A stretch of DNA of 64,000 bases from Methylobacterium haplocladii. GTDB lineage: Bacteria; Pseudomonadota; Alphaproteobacteria; Rhizobiales; Beijerinckiaceae. The position numbers and the translations under genes were made by a program. Positions 20,731-30,809 of this stretch are shown here, piece after piece; position 1 is the stretch's first letter, and each line of letters begins with the position of its first letter. The stretch is taken from positions 186,001-250,000 of the forward strand of contig NZ_BJZT01000005.1 in assembly GCF_007992175.1 (NCBI RefSeq), in the 5' to 3' direction. A model generated the notes under the pieces. The model was not told where the DNA came from and searched no databases. It saw only the letters and a list, made by a program, of their open reading frames with translations.

Positions 20731-21825
20731 ATGACACACGACACGGCCAAGCAGGACGGCATCCTCTCGGCGCGCGGGATCGCGGCCCTGACCGAGGCCG
20801 GCGCGATCCGCCCGGAGCGCCCCTACGCGCCCGACCAGATCCAGCCGGCGAGCCTCGATCTGCGGCTCGGCGCCCGCGCCTACCGCGTCCGCACCAGCTT
20901 CCTGCCGGGCAAATCGCGCACCGTCGGCACCTGCGTCGACGGGCTGGCGCTGCATCCGATCGACCTCACGGTCGGCGCGGTGCTGGAGACGGGCTGCGTC
21001 TACATCGCCGAATTGCAAGAGCACCTCGCGCTTCCGGCCGACCTCAGCGCCAGCGCCAACCCGAAGAGCTCGACCGGACGGATCGACGTGTTCACCCGCG
21101 TCATCACCGATCAGGCCGCCGCCTTCGACCAGGTCGAGGCGGGCTATACCGGGCCGCTCTACGCCGAGATCTCGCCGCGCACGTTCCCGGTCCTGGTCCG
21201 GACCGGCTCGCGCCTCTCGCAGATCCGGTTCCGCCGCGGCACGCCGCGGTTGAGCGACACGGAGTTGGCCGCGCTGCACGGGCGCTCGCCGCTGGTGAGC
21301 GTCGCCGCGCCGTCCTTCACCGGCGGTGTCGCCGTCTCGGTGGACCTCGCCGGATTCGATGGGCTGATCGGCTATCGGGCCAAGCGGCATACCGGCCTGA
21401 TCCACGTGGACAAGCCCGGTGCCCACAAGAGCTCCGAGTTCTGGGAGCCGCTGCCGGCGGACGGCAGCGGCACGCTGATCCTCGATCCGGGCCAGTTCTA
21501 CATCCTGGCCTCGAAGGAGGCGGTGCAGGTGCCCCCCGACCACGCCGCCGAGATGGTGCCGTTCGATCCGCTGGTGGGCGAATTCCGCGTCCACTACGCG
21601 GGCTTCTTCGATCCGGGCTTCGGGTATGCCGGGGCAGGGGGCTCCGGAGCGCGCGCCGTGCTGGAGGTGCGCTCGCGCGACGTGCCGTTCCTGCTGGAGG
21701 ACGGCCAGATCGTCGGCCGCCTCGTCTACGAGCGCATGGCCGAGACGCCGGAGACGCTCTACGGCGCCGGGGCGGGCTCGAACTATCAGGCCCAGGGGCT
21801 GAAGCTCTCGAAGCACTTTTATTAA
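20731..21825 (+). CDS. dcd: 2'-deoxycytidine 5'-triphosphate deaminase, two-domain form
   Basis: Dcd turns dCTP into dUTP, the precursor of dTTP. At 364 residues this is about twice the E. coli enzyme and belongs to the alphaproteobacterial form with two dUTPase-like folds in tandem. The first half has QIQPASLDLRLG, ASANPKSSTGRIDVFTR and LRTG-like LVRTGSRLSQIRF. The second half repeats the pattern with FDPLVGEFRVHYAGFFDPGFGYAG and LLEDGQIVGRLVYERM. It stands alone on the plus strand. It is distinct from the unrelated deaminase in the mobile island. Confidence 0.9.
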   Translation: MTHDTAKQDGILSARGIAALTEAGAIRPERPYAPDQIQPASLDLRLGARAYRVRTSFLPGKSRTVGTCVDGLALHPIDLTVGAVLETGCVYIAELQEHLALPADLSASANPKSSTGRIDVFTRVITDQAAAFDQVEAGYTGPLYAEISPRTFPVLVRTGSRLSQIRFRRGTPRLSDTELAALHGRSPLVSVAAPSFTGGVAVSVDLAGFDGLIGYRAKRHTGLIHVDKPGAHKSSEFWEPLPADGSGTLILDPGQFYILASKEAVQVPPDHAAEMVPFDPLVGEFRVHYAGFFDPGFGYAGAGGSGARAVLEVRSRDVPFLLEDGQIVGRLVYERMAETPETLYGAGAGSNYQAQGLKLSKHFY

Positions 21826-21845
21826 GAGGCTTGCCGTCCTCTGCC

Positions 21846-22652
21846 TCAACGGCTCGCCAGTGTCGGGCTGCCGGTCTCGGCCGGAAGCCCGCTGATCTCG
21901 CTCACGAATTTCTGGCGCAGGGCGCGGGCGAAATCGCCGTAGCCGTGGGCTGTCATCAGGAACGAGCCCGGTCCGCCGACGACGTGCTCGCGGAACCAGC
22001 GGTCGAGGGTCGTGCCCTCGCGATAGGTGCCCTCCGGCAAGGCGCGCAGGCCATAGCCGGGCGCGCGGTAGGCGCCGACGCCGACGACGTCGTTCTCGCC
22101 CGGCACCAGGATCGGCAGGCCGTTGATGGTGCTGCCGGTGGCGAGCAGGCCGTCGCGCTGGGCATGCAGCTCGTCGGGGTCCACGCAATTGTCGATGCCG
22201 TCGCCGGAGACGTCGACGACCACGCGGTCGGCCTGGACCGGAACGGCCGGCACCACGCTCGCCGTCACCATGCCCATCATGCCGCCGAGGCAGGTGAAGT
22301 TGCCGGGCATCCGCGGCACCACGCGCACGAGGGCGGCGGCGGCGGCGGCATCGGCCTTCGAGGCGATGCGCCGCCATGGGACGGACATGCGCGCGCTGTC
22401 GGCCCAGGTCACCAGCGAGAAGTAGATGCCGCCGCGATTGGCCGTGATCGCGGCGAGCACCGCCGGATCCTCCAGCGCCTCGGCGATGCCCTCCATCTGC
22501 AGGGTGTAGCGGCGCTCGTCGACCGAGCCCGACACGTCGACCGACACCACGAGAGCCGTCGCGACGCCGTCATCGGCCCATGCCGGAGACGCGAGGGCGC
22601 TCGCGCCGAGGAGCGCGCCTGCGCCGATGGCCCGACCCAACCCGAACAGCAT
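21846..22652 (-). CDS. DUF1194 von Willebrand factor A-like exported protein
   Basis: The 268-residue protein starts with a signal peptide (ALLGASALASPAWA). It has a VWA fold with the MIDAS motif DVSGS near residue 39 and the second motif VVVDVSGDGIDNC, which is typical of DUF1194. VWA domains bind a metal ion and protein partners. It is probably periplasmic. It is convergent with dcd, with 20 bp between the two stop codons. The role is unknown. Confidence 0.82.
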   Translation of the reverse strand: MLFGLGRAIGAGALLGASALASPAWADDGVATALVVSVDVSGSVDERRYTLQMEGIAEALEDPAVLAAITANRGGIYFSLVTWADSARMSVPWRRIASKADAAAAAALVRVVPRMPGNFTCLGGMMGMVTASVVPAVPVQADRVVVDVSGDGIDNCVDPDELHAQRDGLLATGSTINGLPILVPGENDVVGVGAYRAPGYGLRALPEGTYREGTTLDRWFREHVVGGPGSFLMTAHGYGDFARALRQKFVSEISGLPAETGSPTLASR

Positions 22653-22757
22653 CGACAGGACTTTCGAGAGTGAGCACGGACGAGGGCCGTCCCGGGCGGA
22701 CAGGGTGCGTGCGGACGATGCGGAAGGATAGAGGACTTTGGACGGGCGTGGACGTTC

Positions 22758-22875
22758 ATACCGGTGGCCCTTACGGCCGACGCCTCCAGGGCCGTACGCC
22801 GCATGTACGGCGGCGCGCCTTCGCGCTTGCCAGCGGCCGATCGCCCGAAGGGTCGATGTTCGCGGCCGCCGGTAT
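22758..22875. repeat. Interspersed repeat family E, copy 1
   Basis: About 118 bp with inverted ends ATACCGGTGGCC and GGCCGCCGGTAT. It is roughly 88% alike by eye to 32811-32929, sharing for example ACGGCCGACGCCTCCAGGGC and GCGGCGCGCCTTCGCG. It lies 30 bp beyond the stop of the proline-rich membrane protein gene at 22906. Confidence 0.8.
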
Positions 22876-22905
22876 CACGCAGCGCCATCCGGCGCGGCGC
22901 GGCCG

Positions 22906-23478
22906 TCAGGGCTGGACCGGCCCACCGGTCGCGACGACTCCATCGCCTCGGGTCGCCGCTGCCGCCCTGCGCGACGTCGACTTCGGCGCAGTCCTCTGGG
23001 GACCGCCGGCCGGTGTCGGCGCGCTGTCGAGGTCGCCACCGTCGGCCTGAAGCACCGGCAGCAGGCCGAGTTGGAACGGGGATGCGTCGGCGGCCGGCGT
23101 CGAGGATGGAGCGGCCCGTGTCGAGGAAACCGGAGCGGACTCGGAGGCGTTGCTCACGATCGGGGCGGGACGGGCCGGGGCGGCGCCTGCGCGAGCCGGC
23201 TCGGCCGATACCGGCGTTGCCACGACATCGACGGGTTCAGCGCGAGCGTAGAGGCGGCCTTCCGGTTCGGCCGGGACGGTATCGGCATGTTCCACCATCG
23301 GCGTCGGATCGACCGAGAGCCGGGGCGAGAGCTGCGGCATCAGCAGGAGACCGGCAGCGATCGCGGCCGAGGTCAAGGCAAGAGGCGTCACCGGCACGGG
23401 GCTACGACGCTCGGCCTGCTGCTGGATCTTCAGCGGACCGGGCAGAATGCGCCCGCGCGGCGTGAAAAATCTCGACAT
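22906..23478 (-). CDS. Proline/alanine-rich single-pass membrane protein
   Basis: The 190-residue protein has a basic N-terminus (MSRFFTPRGRILPGPLK), one membrane segment at about residues 30-50 (VTPLALTSAAIAAGLLLMP), and a long Pro/Ala/Ser-rich tail that is probably periplasmic and unstructured. The start follows a good AGGAG site. The composition is that of a linker or wall-spanning protein; I do not recognise a family. It is followed by the same repeat as the otherwise different membrane protein gene at 32956. Confidence 0.55.
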   Translation of the reverse strand: MSRFFTPRGRILPGPLKIQQQAERRSPVPVTPLALTSAAIAAGLLLMPQLSPRLSVDPTPMVEHADTVPAEPEGRLYARAEPVDVVATPVSAEPARAGAAPARPAPIVSNASESAPVSSTRAAPSSTPAADASPFQLGLLPVLQADGGDLDSAPTPAGGPQRTAPKSTSRRAAAATRGDGVVATGGPVQP

Positions 23479-23630
23479 GACGCGATCTCCTGCGGGCGCC
23501 GGACTTCGCCTGCACTCACCTTCAGCAGCTTTGGCGAAAATGTGGCGGCAGGTGCGCAACGGCACGGGGACGCAGCGGCAAGCATCCATCCGGCAGGAGA
23601 TTTCGTGGACCGATGCCGCGCGGCCACAGC

Positions 23631-24362
23631 TCAGGCGCCGGCGGCGGCCTCGTCGATGAACCAGGTCACGACGCCTCGGCTCACGACACGGCCGGCGGGC
23701 AGGTCTTCGCCGGCATCGAGGCGCGCGAGCGGATCGCGCTTGCCCGTACCGTTCACCAGAAAGAGCACTGAGCGCGAGGAGGCCAGCGTCGGGAAAGTCA
23801 GGCTGATGCGCGGAACGTAGGGTTCCATGCCCGCCTCCGGCACGGGGACGACCCAAGCCTCATGCTCGTCCAACGCCGGCTTGCTCGGAAACAGCGAGGC
23901 GGTGTGGCCGTCGCTGCCGAGGCCGAGCAGGACGAGGTCGAAGAGCGGCCGACCCGGGTCGAACGTATCGCTGCCGTAGAAGTCCTGGAGCGTACGCTGA
24001 TAGGCGCGCGCGCCGATCTCGGCGCCTTCGTCGGACGGAATGAAGTGGAAATGCCCCGCCGGTACCGGCCCTTCATGCCCGAAGGCCTCGCGGACCATGC
24101 GGACGTTGCTCGAGGCATCGTCCCAGGGCACGACCCGGTCGTCACCGAAGAACCAATGGATGCGCGACCAGGGCACGCGGCCGACATAGTCTGCCCCGGC
24201 GAGCAACTGATAGAGCCGCTTCGGCGTCGAACCGCCGGAGAGGCAGACCGCGAGGCGCTCGCCCGTCGCCGTCCCGGCGATGTCGAGCAGGTGATCGGCA
24301 GCGGCGCGCGCCGTCGCCTCGGCATCGGCGAGGACCCGGGAATTCGGGGGGAGGGCGATCAT
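23631..24362 (-). CDS. pgl: 6-phosphogluconolactonase
   Basis: Pgl hydrolyses 6-phosphoglucono-lactone to 6-phosphogluconate in the oxidative pentose-phosphate and Entner-Doudoroff routes. The 243-residue protein is of the NagB/DevB type, with CLSGGSTPKRLYQLL (phosphate binding), HWFFGDDRVVPWDDASSN and the LLGLGSDGHTASLFP signature carrying the active-site histidine. It starts 9 bp after the gnd stop codon, so it is translated from the same transcript. Confidence 0.95.
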   Translation of the reverse strand: MIALPPNSRVLADAEATARAAADHLLDIAGTATGERLAVCLSGGSTPKRLYQLLAGADYVGRVPWSRIHWFFGDDRVVPWDDASSNVRMVREAFGHEGPVPAGHFHFIPSDEGAEIGARAYQRTLQDFYGSDTFDPGRPLFDLVLLGLGSDGHTASLFPSKPALDEHEAWVVPVPEAGMEPYVPRISLTFPTLASSRSVLFLVNGTGKRDPLARLDAGEDLPAGRVVSRGVVTWFIDEAAAGA

Positions 24363-24371
24363 CGCAGCCGC

Positions 24372-25382
24372 CTATTTGCGATCGCCGGAGGACCCCATCG
24401 CCGGTGCCGGCGCGCCCTCGATATGCCCGCCGAACCCCTTGCGCATCGCCGACAGCAACTTGTCGGCGTAGCTGTCGTGCTCGCGCGAGCGGAAGCGCCG
24501 GTAGAGGGCGTTCGAGAGCACGGTGGCCGGCACGGCCTCCTCGACGGCGGCGTTGATGGTCCAGCGCCCCTCGCCCGAATCCTCGACGAAGCCCGAAAAC
24601 CCTTCGAGGGATTCGTTGCCTGCGAGGGCCGACGCGGTGAGGTCGAGGAGCCAGGACGAGACCACGCTGCCGCGCCGCCAGACCTCGGCTATGTCGCCGA
24701 GGTTGAGGTCGTAGCGGCGGTGCGCCGGCACCTGATCGGAATTGGCGTGCCTGAGGATGTCGAAGCCCTCGGCATAGGCCTGCATCAGGCCATATTCGAT
24801 GCCGTTGTGGATCATCTTCACGAAGTGGCCGGCGCCGGTCGGGCCGGCATGGATGTAACCCTCCTCGGCGCGCGGATCGCGATCCTCCCGGCCGGGCGTC
24901 TTCGGGATGTCGCCCCGGCCCGGCGCGAGGGTCTTGAGGATCGGGTCGAGCCGGTCGACGGCGCTCGTGTCGCCGCCGACCATCATGCAGTAGCCGCGCT
25001 CCAGCCCCCAGACGCCGCCGGAGGTGCCGACATCGACGAAGTGGATGCCCTTGTCCTTCAGTTCCGAGGCGTGGCGGATGTCGTCCTGGTAGAACGAGTT
25101 GCCGCCGTCGATGATGATGTCGTCGGCCTCCATCAGGCCGTGCAGAGCGGTGATGGTCTCGTTGGTGATGCGGCCGGCCGGCAGCATGACCCAGAGGGCG
25201 CGCGGCTTTTCGAGCTTGGCGACGAGGTCTTCGAGGCTGGAGGCGCCGGTCGCGCCCTCGCCGGCGAGCGTGTCGACGGCCTTCGCGTCCTTGTCGAAGA
25301 CGACTGCCGTGTGCCCGTTACGCAGGATCCGCCGGACGATGTTGCCGCCCATCCGGCCGAGGCCGATCATGCCGAGTTGCAT
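24372..25382 (-). CDS. gnd: 6-phosphogluconate dehydrogenase, decarboxylating (short form)
   Basis: This enzyme oxidises and decarboxylates 6-phosphogluconate to ribulose 5-phosphate. The 336-residue form is the short GntZ/YqeC-like type. It has the Rossmann site [18 protein letters not shown], the substrate loop [21 protein letters not shown] and the catalytic [16 protein letters not shown]. The start at 25382 follows a GGGAG site; an upstream ATG at 25409 adds nine residues. The short form often prefers NAD+. A 282-bp gap containing a repeat separates it from tal-pgi. Confidence 0.94.
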   Translation of the reverse strand: MQLGMIGLGRMGGNIVRRILRNGHTAVVFDKDAKAVDTLAGEGATGASSLEDLVAKLEKPRALWVMLPAGRITNETITALHGLMEADDIIIDGGNSFYQDDIRHASELKDKGIHFVDVGTSGGVWGLERGYCMMVGGDTSAVDRLDPILKTLAPGRGDIPKTPGREDRDPRAEEGYIHAGPTGAGHFVKMIHNGIEYGLMQAYAEGFDILRHANSDQVPAHRRYDLNLGDIAEVWRRGSVVSSWLLDLTASALAGNESLEGFSGFVEDSGEGRWTINAAVEEAVPATVLSNALYRRFRSREHDSYADKLLSAMRKGFGGHIEGAPAPAMGSSGDRK

Positions 25383-25513
25383 GGCTTGCTGACTCCCGTC
25401 TGGCGGCACCCGGGCAACACGCCGAGGCGTTCGAAGATCAACGATCCTCTCCCGTTTGGGCGGATCGTTTGCATTGCTATTCGGGCATCACCTGACGCCC
25501 GAAACCTTCCGTC

Positions 25514-25623
25514 GTCATTCCGGGGCCGCGCAGCGGAACCCGGAACCCACGACCGGGCGCGAAGGCCAGCGCAGCGTATCGGGTGGGTTCCGGGTTTTCG
25601 CCTTCGGCGAGCCCCGGAATGAC
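25514..25623. repeat. Interspersed palindromic repeat family B, copy 1
   Basis: This 110-bp inverted repeat has ends GTCATTCCGGGGC and GCCCCGGAATGAC, with inner arms GGAACCCGGAACCCAC and GTGGGTTCCGGGTT. A second copy is at 41863-42004. It lies in the gap between tal-pgi and gnd. Confidence 0.82.
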
Positions 25624-25664
25624 GGGGCGGGTTCCAAGTCCCTCATGAGCGACCCGAGAACAGA

Positions 25665-28487
25665 TTACCCCACCGCCGCCTTGACCGCCGCGGCGATGCG
25701 CTTGACGCCGGCTTCGACGTCGCCGCCCTTGACGTGGACGCGCAACGCCCGCCGCCCGCGCTCGGCGAGTACGGAAAAATCGCCACGGGCCTGCGCCGCA
25801 ATCACCGTGCCGAAGCCGAGCCTGCGCCCTGGGATCGGCAGGTCCTGCGACGGGTCGGCGGTGATCTGAAGGAAGACGCCGCTCGACGGACCGCCCTTGT
25901 AGGCCTGCCCCGTGGAGTGGAGGAAGCGCGGGCCGAACTCCAGGCAGGTCGCGACCTTGCGGGCGTCGCGGACGGCGAGCCGCGCGTCCTGCAGGGCGGC
26001 ATGATGGGCCGCGTTCCGCTCGATGTAGCCCAGCAGCGCGACGTAATCGTCCTCCTTCACCCGGGCGAGATGCCGGGCGATGGTCGCCTCGACGCCGCCT
26101 TCGCCCTGCGCCAGCGCCTCGGCATTGGCCGTGTCGGCGTAGAGGGCAATGGTGTCGTCCTCGAAGAGCGGCGTCTCGGCCGGGAGGGCGCCGGTCTCCT
26201 CGGCGGCCGAGAACAGCTTCTTCGTCTCGATCTTGCTCGCCTCGACGTCGGGCTGGTCGAACGGGTTGATGCCGAGCACGGCGCCGGCGACCGCGGTGGC
26301 GATCTCGAAGCGGAAGAACTCCTGGGCGAGCTGCTCGACCTTTTCGAGATCGATGCGCACCAGCGGGTGCCCCTCGGACTCCAGGCCCTTCACCGCCTCG
26401 TCCTGCTGCGCGTCGGCGCGGCCGTCGAGGCGCAGGTAGATGAAGAAGCGGTCGCGGCCGTAGACGGCCGGCACGCCGACGGGCTCACCCTCGATCGGGA
26501 TGACGCCCTTGCCCTCCTTGCCGGTGGATTCCGCGATGAGCTGCTCGGCCCAGGTGCCGAAGGTGCCGACTCCGGGCGAGCAGATGATCGTCACCTTGTC
26601 ACGCCCGTGTTCGAGCGCAGCCGAGCCGATCGCCGCGCCGAGACGCACGCCCGGATTGTTTGCGGGCGGCACCATGGGTCCGCAGGAGCGCACCATGATG
26701 TGCGCGCTCTCCAGAAACTCGTCGATCTCGACGCCGGCCGCCGCCGCCGGCACAAGCCCGAATGCGGACAGGACGGAGTAGCGGCCGCCGATCCGCGGGA
26801 CGCCGTAAAAGATCTTGCGGAAACCGTCGGCCTGCGCAGCCTTCTCCATGGCCGAACCGGGATCGGTCACGGCGACGAAGTGACGGCCGGCCCTGTCGCC
26901 GACGACCTCCTTCATGCGGCCGAGGAAGTAGTCGCGAAACACGTTGGGTTCGAGGGTCGAGCCGGATTTCGAGGCGACGATGAAGAGCGTCTTTTCGAGG
27001 TTCACCGCCGCTTCGACCGTGCGCACCTCGTCCGGATCGGTCGAGTCGAGGATGCGCAGCCGCGGCCAGCCCTCGCGCTCGCCATAGGTGGCGGCGATCA
27101 CCTCGGGGCCGAGGCTCGAACCGCCCATGCCGAGCACCACGGCGTCGGTGAAGCCTTCGGACCGGATCTCCTCGGCGAAGGCCTGATACTCGCCGACCTT
27201 CGCGAGGCCGTCCTCGACGATCCGCAGCCAGCCGAGCCACTTGTCCTCGTCGGTGCCAGTCCAGACCGTCTTGTCGTGCGCCCAGAGGCGGCGGATGGCG
27301 CCGCCGGCGCGCCAGGATTCGATGGTCTTGTCGGTGGCGCCCTGCAGGACGTCGCCGAGCTTGCAGGCATGGCCGTTGAGCCGGGCGCCGAGCAGCGCCG
27401 CGCGCTTCGAGGCCACGGCGCCGAGCACCGCGTCGGCCGCATCGACGAAGAGCTGCACGCCCTCCGCGACGAGTTGCTTGGCGACCGCCTCGATGTCGAT
27501 GCCGGCCTTGGCGAGGCGCGCCATAACGGCCTCGGCCTCGCCGACGTTCTCCTCCAGCGAGGCCCGCGCCTGCCCGTGATCGCGAAAGGCGTCCATGGTG
27601 GCGGGCGGCATGGTGTTGACGGTGTTCCGGCCGATCAGCTCGGAGACGTAGAGCGTGTCGGGATAGGCCTTGTTCTTGGTGCCGGTGGAGGCCCAGAGCA
27701 GGCGCTGCGCCTTGGCACCCTTGGCGTCGAGGGCCTCCCAGGCCGGTCCCGAAAAGATGCGCTTGTAGGACTGGTAGGCGAGCTTCGCGTTCGCGATCGC
27801 GACCTTGCCCTTGAGGTCCTCGAACTCGCCCTTCTCGTCCAGTTGCTTGTCGACGAGGACGTCGATGCGGCTGATGAAGAAACTCGCCACGCTCGCGACC
27901 TTCGAGACGTCGCCGCCCTTCGCCCCGAACTCGGTCAGACCGTCGATGAAGGCTTTCGCGACGGCTTCGTACGTGGATTTCGAAAAGAGCAGCGTGACGT
28001 TGACCGAGATGCCCTCGGCGGTGAGCTGGCGGATCGCGGGCAAGCCCTCCGGGGTCGCCGGCACCTTCACCATGAGGTTGTCGCGGGCGACCGCCTTGTG
28101 CAGGCGGCGCGCCTCGATCAGCGTCTCCTCGGTGTCGAGGGCGAGGTAGGGCGAGACTTCGAGGCTGACATAGCCGTCGGCGCCGTCGCTCGTCTCGTAG
28201 ACCCGCCGCAGGACGTCGGCGGCGGCCTGGACGTCGGCGATGGCGAGGCCCTCGTAGAGATCGATGACGCGGGCATCGCCCTGATCGAGCACGGCCTTGA
28301 GGCTGTCGTCGTATTCGGAGGAATGCCCGATCGCCTTCTCGAAGATCGACGGGTTCGAGGTGACGCCGCGCAGGTCGTCCTTGACGACCAGGGCCTCCAG
28401 CTCGCCCTTGGCGATGAAGCCGCGGGCCACGAAGTCGAGCCAGACCGCCTGTTCGTAGTCGGTGAAGAGGGCGTTCAGGGCACTCAT
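25665..28487 (-). CDS. tal-pgi: Bifunctional transaldolase/glucose-6-phosphate isomerase
   Basis: The 940-residue protein fuses two sugar-phosphate enzymes. Residues about 1-360 are transaldolase, with DDLRGVTSNPSIFEKAI at the start, the Schiff-base lysine in DNLMVKVPATPEG and FFISRIDVLVD. The rest is phosphoglucose isomerase, with MGGSSLGPEV, FIVASKSGSTLEPN and the C-terminal ATCLEFGPRFLHSTGQAYKGG. This links the non-oxidative pentose-phosphate pathway directly to glucose-6-phosphate. The fusion is known in several Alphaproteobacteria and in some other bacteria. tkt lies 218 bp upstream on the same strand. Confidence 0.95.
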   Translation of the reverse strand: MSALNALFTDYEQAVWLDFVARGFIAKGELEALVVKDDLRGVTSNPSIFEKAIGHSSEYDDSLKAVLDQGDARVIDLYEGLAIADVQAAADVLRRVYETSDGADGYVSLEVSPYLALDTEETLIEARRLHKAVARDNLMVKVPATPEGLPAIRQLTAEGISVNVTLLFSKSTYEAVAKAFIDGLTEFGAKGGDVSKVASVASFFISRIDVLVDKQLDEKGEFEDLKGKVAIANAKLAYQSYKRIFSGPAWEALDAKGAKAQRLLWASTGTKNKAYPDTLYVSELIGRNTVNTMPPATMDAFRDHGQARASLEENVGEAEAVMARLAKAGIDIEAVAKQLVAEGVQLFVDAADAVLGAVASKRAALLGARLNGHACKLGDVLQGATDKTIESWRAGGAIRRLWAHDKTVWTGTDEDKWLGWLRIVEDGLAKVGEYQAFAEEIRSEGFTDAVVLGMGGSSLGPEVIAATYGEREGWPRLRILDSTDPDEVRTVEAAVNLEKTLFIVASKSGSTLEPNVFRDYFLGRMKEVVGDRAGRHFVAVTDPGSAMEKAAQADGFRKIFYGVPRIGGRYSVLSAFGLVPAAAAGVEIDEFLESAHIMVRSCGPMVPPANNPGVRLGAAIGSAALEHGRDKVTIICSPGVGTFGTWAEQLIAESTGKEGKGVIPIEGEPVGVPAVYGRDRFFIYLRLDGRADAQQDEAVKGLESEGHPLVRIDLEKVEQLAQEFFRFEIATAVAGAVLGINPFDQPDVEASKIETKKLFSAAEETGALPAETPLFEDDTIALYADTANAEALAQGEGGVEATIARHLARVKEDDYVALLGYIERNAAHHAALQDARLAVRDARKVATCLEFGPRFLHSTGQAYKGGPSSGVFLQITADPSQDLPIPGRRLGFGTVIAAQARGDFSVLAERGRRALRVHVKGGDVEAGVKRIAAAVKAAVG

Positions 28488-28548
28488 GTCGGTCGATCCT
28501 CAGACTGTCGTTCGGTCGCTACCCAGGAGATAGGGCGGGGCGCACTCG

Positions 28549-28658
28549 CTCTCCTACCCCTTGCGGGGAGGAGTTGGAGGTGGGGGTCGGGACGAGGCTC
28601 TGTTGCCTCATTCGGCACCAACCCCCACCCCTGACCCCTCCCCGCAGGGGGGAGGGGA
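28549..28658. repeat. Palindromic repeat rich in CCCC/GGGG (family D)
   Basis: An imperfect inverted repeat, CTCCTACCCCTTGCGGGGAGG with ACCCCTCCCCGCAGGGGGGAG, lies between tkt and tal-pgi. A GGAGGTGGGGGT arm matches ACCCCCACC on the other side. It resembles the element at 43685-43824 in composition but not in exact sequence. Confidence 0.6.
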
Positions 28659-28705
28659 TCGCCACATCCGGTTCCTCGATGGCACTCGGGCAGAACCCGC
28701 GAGCT

Positions 28706-30781
28706 CTACTTCTTATGCCGCTCGATCTGGTCGCGCGCCGCTTCCAACACCTTCTCAGCGGAAAAACCGAACTTCTTCTGCAGGTCCTTGATCGGCGCGG
28801 AGGCGCCGAAGGTGCTCATGCCGATGATCGCGCCGGAGGATCCGGCGTAGCGGTCCCAACCGATCACCGAGCCCTGCTCGACGGCGACGCGGGCCAGCAC
28901 GTCCGGCGGCAGCACCGTGTGGCGGTAGGCTTCCGTCTGGCGCTCGAACAGGTCCCAGGACGGCATCGAGACGACACGGGCCTTCACGCCCTCGGCTTTC
29001 AGGGCCTCGTAGGCGTCGACGCAGAGCTGTACCTCGCTGCCCGAAGCGATCAGGATCACCTCAGGCGTGTCCTCGCCGCCGGCGAGCACGTAGCCGCCCT
29101 TGGCGACGCCGGAGGCGCTCGCGAAGACCGTGCGGTCGAAGGTCGGCAGGGGCTGGCGGGAGAGGGCGAGCACGGCGGGCTGGTTCTTGAGCGAGAAGAT
29201 GACGCGGTAGGCTTCCGCGACCTCGTTCGCGTCGGCCGGGCGCAGCGTGACGAGGCCGGGAATGCAGCGCAGCGACAGGAGCTGCTCCACCGGCTGGTGG
29301 GTCGGCCCGTCCTCGCCGACCCCGATCGAATCGTGCGTGAAGACGTGGAAGACCGGCAGCTCCATCAGCGAGGCGAGCCGGATCGGCGGGCGCATGTAGT
29401 CGGCGAAGACGAGGAAGGTCGCGCCGTAGGCCCGCAGACCGACGAGGCCGAGGCCGTTCACGATCGAACCCATGGCGTGCTCGCGCACGCCGAAATGCAC
29501 GTTGCGGCCGCCGGGGTTCAGCGGGGTGAGCGAGCCGGCGCCCTCGAAGGTGAGGGCGGTCTTGTTCGACGGCGCGAGATCGGCCGAGCCGCCGAGCATG
29601 AACGGCACGTGCGGGGCGATGGCGTTGAGCACCTTGCCGGACGACTCGCGGGTAGCGAGGCCCTTGGCGTCGGCCGGAAACACCGGGATGTCCTTGTCCC
29701 AACCCTCGGGCAGGCGGCCTTCGAGGAAGGCTTCGAGTTCCTCGGCGTGGGTCGCGTCGGCTGCCTTCGCCTTCGCAAGCAGGCGCTGCCATTCGGCGAA
29801 CAGCGCGGCGCCGCGCTTGCCGATGCCGTCTGCGAAGGTGTCGTAGACGCCGTCCGGCACCAGGAACTGCGCGTCCTCGGGCCAGCCGTAGAAGCGCTTG
29901 GTGCCCCGGACCTCCTCCTCGCCGAGGGCGTCCGAGTGGGCCTTCGAGGTGTTCTGCTTGGTCGGCGCGCCGTAGCCGATCACGCTCTTGACCACGATCA
30001 GGGTCGGGCGGTCGTGCGAGACCTTGAAGGTGTCGAGGGCCGAGGCGATGGCGTGGGCATCGTTGGCGTCGGCCACGCGCAGGACCTGCCAGCCGTAGGC
30101 GAGGAAGCGGGTGGCGACCTCTTCGGAGAAGGCGAGCTCGGTATGTCCCTCGATGGTGACGGTGTTGTCGTCGTAGATCCAGCACAGGTTCGACAGGCGC
30201 AGGTGGCCGGCGATCGAGGCGGCCTCTGCGGCGACGCCCTCCATCAGGTCGCCGTCCGAGCATAGGGCGTAGACGTCGAAATCGTAGAGCGGCAGGTCGG
30301 GCTTGTTCAGGCGCTTCTCGAGGAAGCGGCCGCCGATCGCCATCCCGACGGAATTGGCCACGCCCTGTCCGAGGGGGCCGGTGGTGGTCTCGACGCCGGT
30401 GGTGAAGTGGTACTCCGGGTGGCCCGGCGTGCGGCTGTCGAGCTGGCGGAAGTTCTTGATGTCGTCGAGCCCGACGGCCGGGCTGTTGCCGCCGTCCTTC
30501 TCGGCCACCCGGGCGAGGTGGAGGAGGCCGTAGAGCAGCATCGAGGCATGTCCGCAGGACAGCACGAAGCGGTCGCGGTTCGGCCAGTGCGGGTTGGCCG
30601 GGTCGTAGCGGAGGTAGCGGTTCCACAGGGTGTAGGCGACCGGCGCGAGGCCCATCGGCGCCCCGGCATGTCCCGAATTCGCTTTCTGGACCGCATCGAT
30701 CGCGAGCGTCCGGATCGTGTCGATCGCGCGCTGCTCGCTCTCGCTGAAGCCGCTCTTGGCGACGGTGTCTGCTCCGCTCAT
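28706..30781 (-). CDS. tkt: Transketolase
   Basis: Transketolase moves two-carbon units between sugar phosphates with thiamine diphosphate. The 691-residue protein has the N-terminal [28 protein letters not shown], the TPP-binding [13 protein letters not shown] segment ([16 protein letters not shown] ending in IYDDN), and the pyrimidine-domain [11 protein letters not shown] followed by [17 protein letters not shown]. It lies between the GH15 gene (28 bp upstream) and tal-pgi. Together with its neighbours it makes up the non-oxidative pentose-phosphate pathway. Confidence 0.97.
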   Translation of the reverse strand: MSGADTVAKSGFSESEQRAIDTIRTLAIDAVQKANSGHAGAPMGLAPVAYTLWNRYLRYDPANPHWPNRDRFVLSCGHASMLLYGLLHLARVAEKDGGNSPAVGLDDIKNFRQLDSRTPGHPEYHFTTGVETTTGPLGQGVANSVGMAIGGRFLEKRLNKPDLPLYDFDVYALCSDGDLMEGVAAEAASIAGHLRLSNLCWIYDDNTVTIEGHTELAFSEEVATRFLAYGWQVLRVADANDAHAIASALDTFKVSHDRPTLIVVKSVIGYGAPTKQNTSKAHSDALGEEEVRGTKRFYGWPEDAQFLVPDGVYDTFADGIGKRGAALFAEWQRLLAKAKAADATHAEELEAFLEGRLPEGWDKDIPVFPADAKGLATRESSGKVLNAIAPHVPFMLGGSADLAPSNKTALTFEGAGSLTPLNPGGRNVHFGVREHAMGSIVNGLGLVGLRAYGATFLVFADYMRPPIRLASLMELPVFHVFTHDSIGVGEDGPTHQPVEQLLSLRCIPGLVTLRPADANEVAEAYRVIFSLKNQPAVLALSRQPLPTFDRTVFASASGVAKGGYVLAGGEDTPEVILIASGSEVQLCVDAYEALKAEGVKARVVSMPSWDLFERQTEAYRHTVLPPDVLARVAVEQGSVIGWDRYAGSSGAIIGMSTFGASAPIKDLQKKFGFSAEKVLEAARDQIERHKK

Positions 30782-30809
30782 ACCGTGTGTCTTCCCAAAT
30801 TCGTCATCG

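Noticed and set aside
22409..22888. Minus-strand frame across repeat E resembling a frame at 32718-33200
   Set aside because: The similarity (RSAAGKREGAPP and ALEASAV) comes from the shared repeat DNA and not from a conserved gene.
25734..28634. Plus-strand open frame of 966 codons opposite tal-pgi
   Set aside because: It is a shadow frame of the well-supported tal-pgi gene with no recognisable domains.
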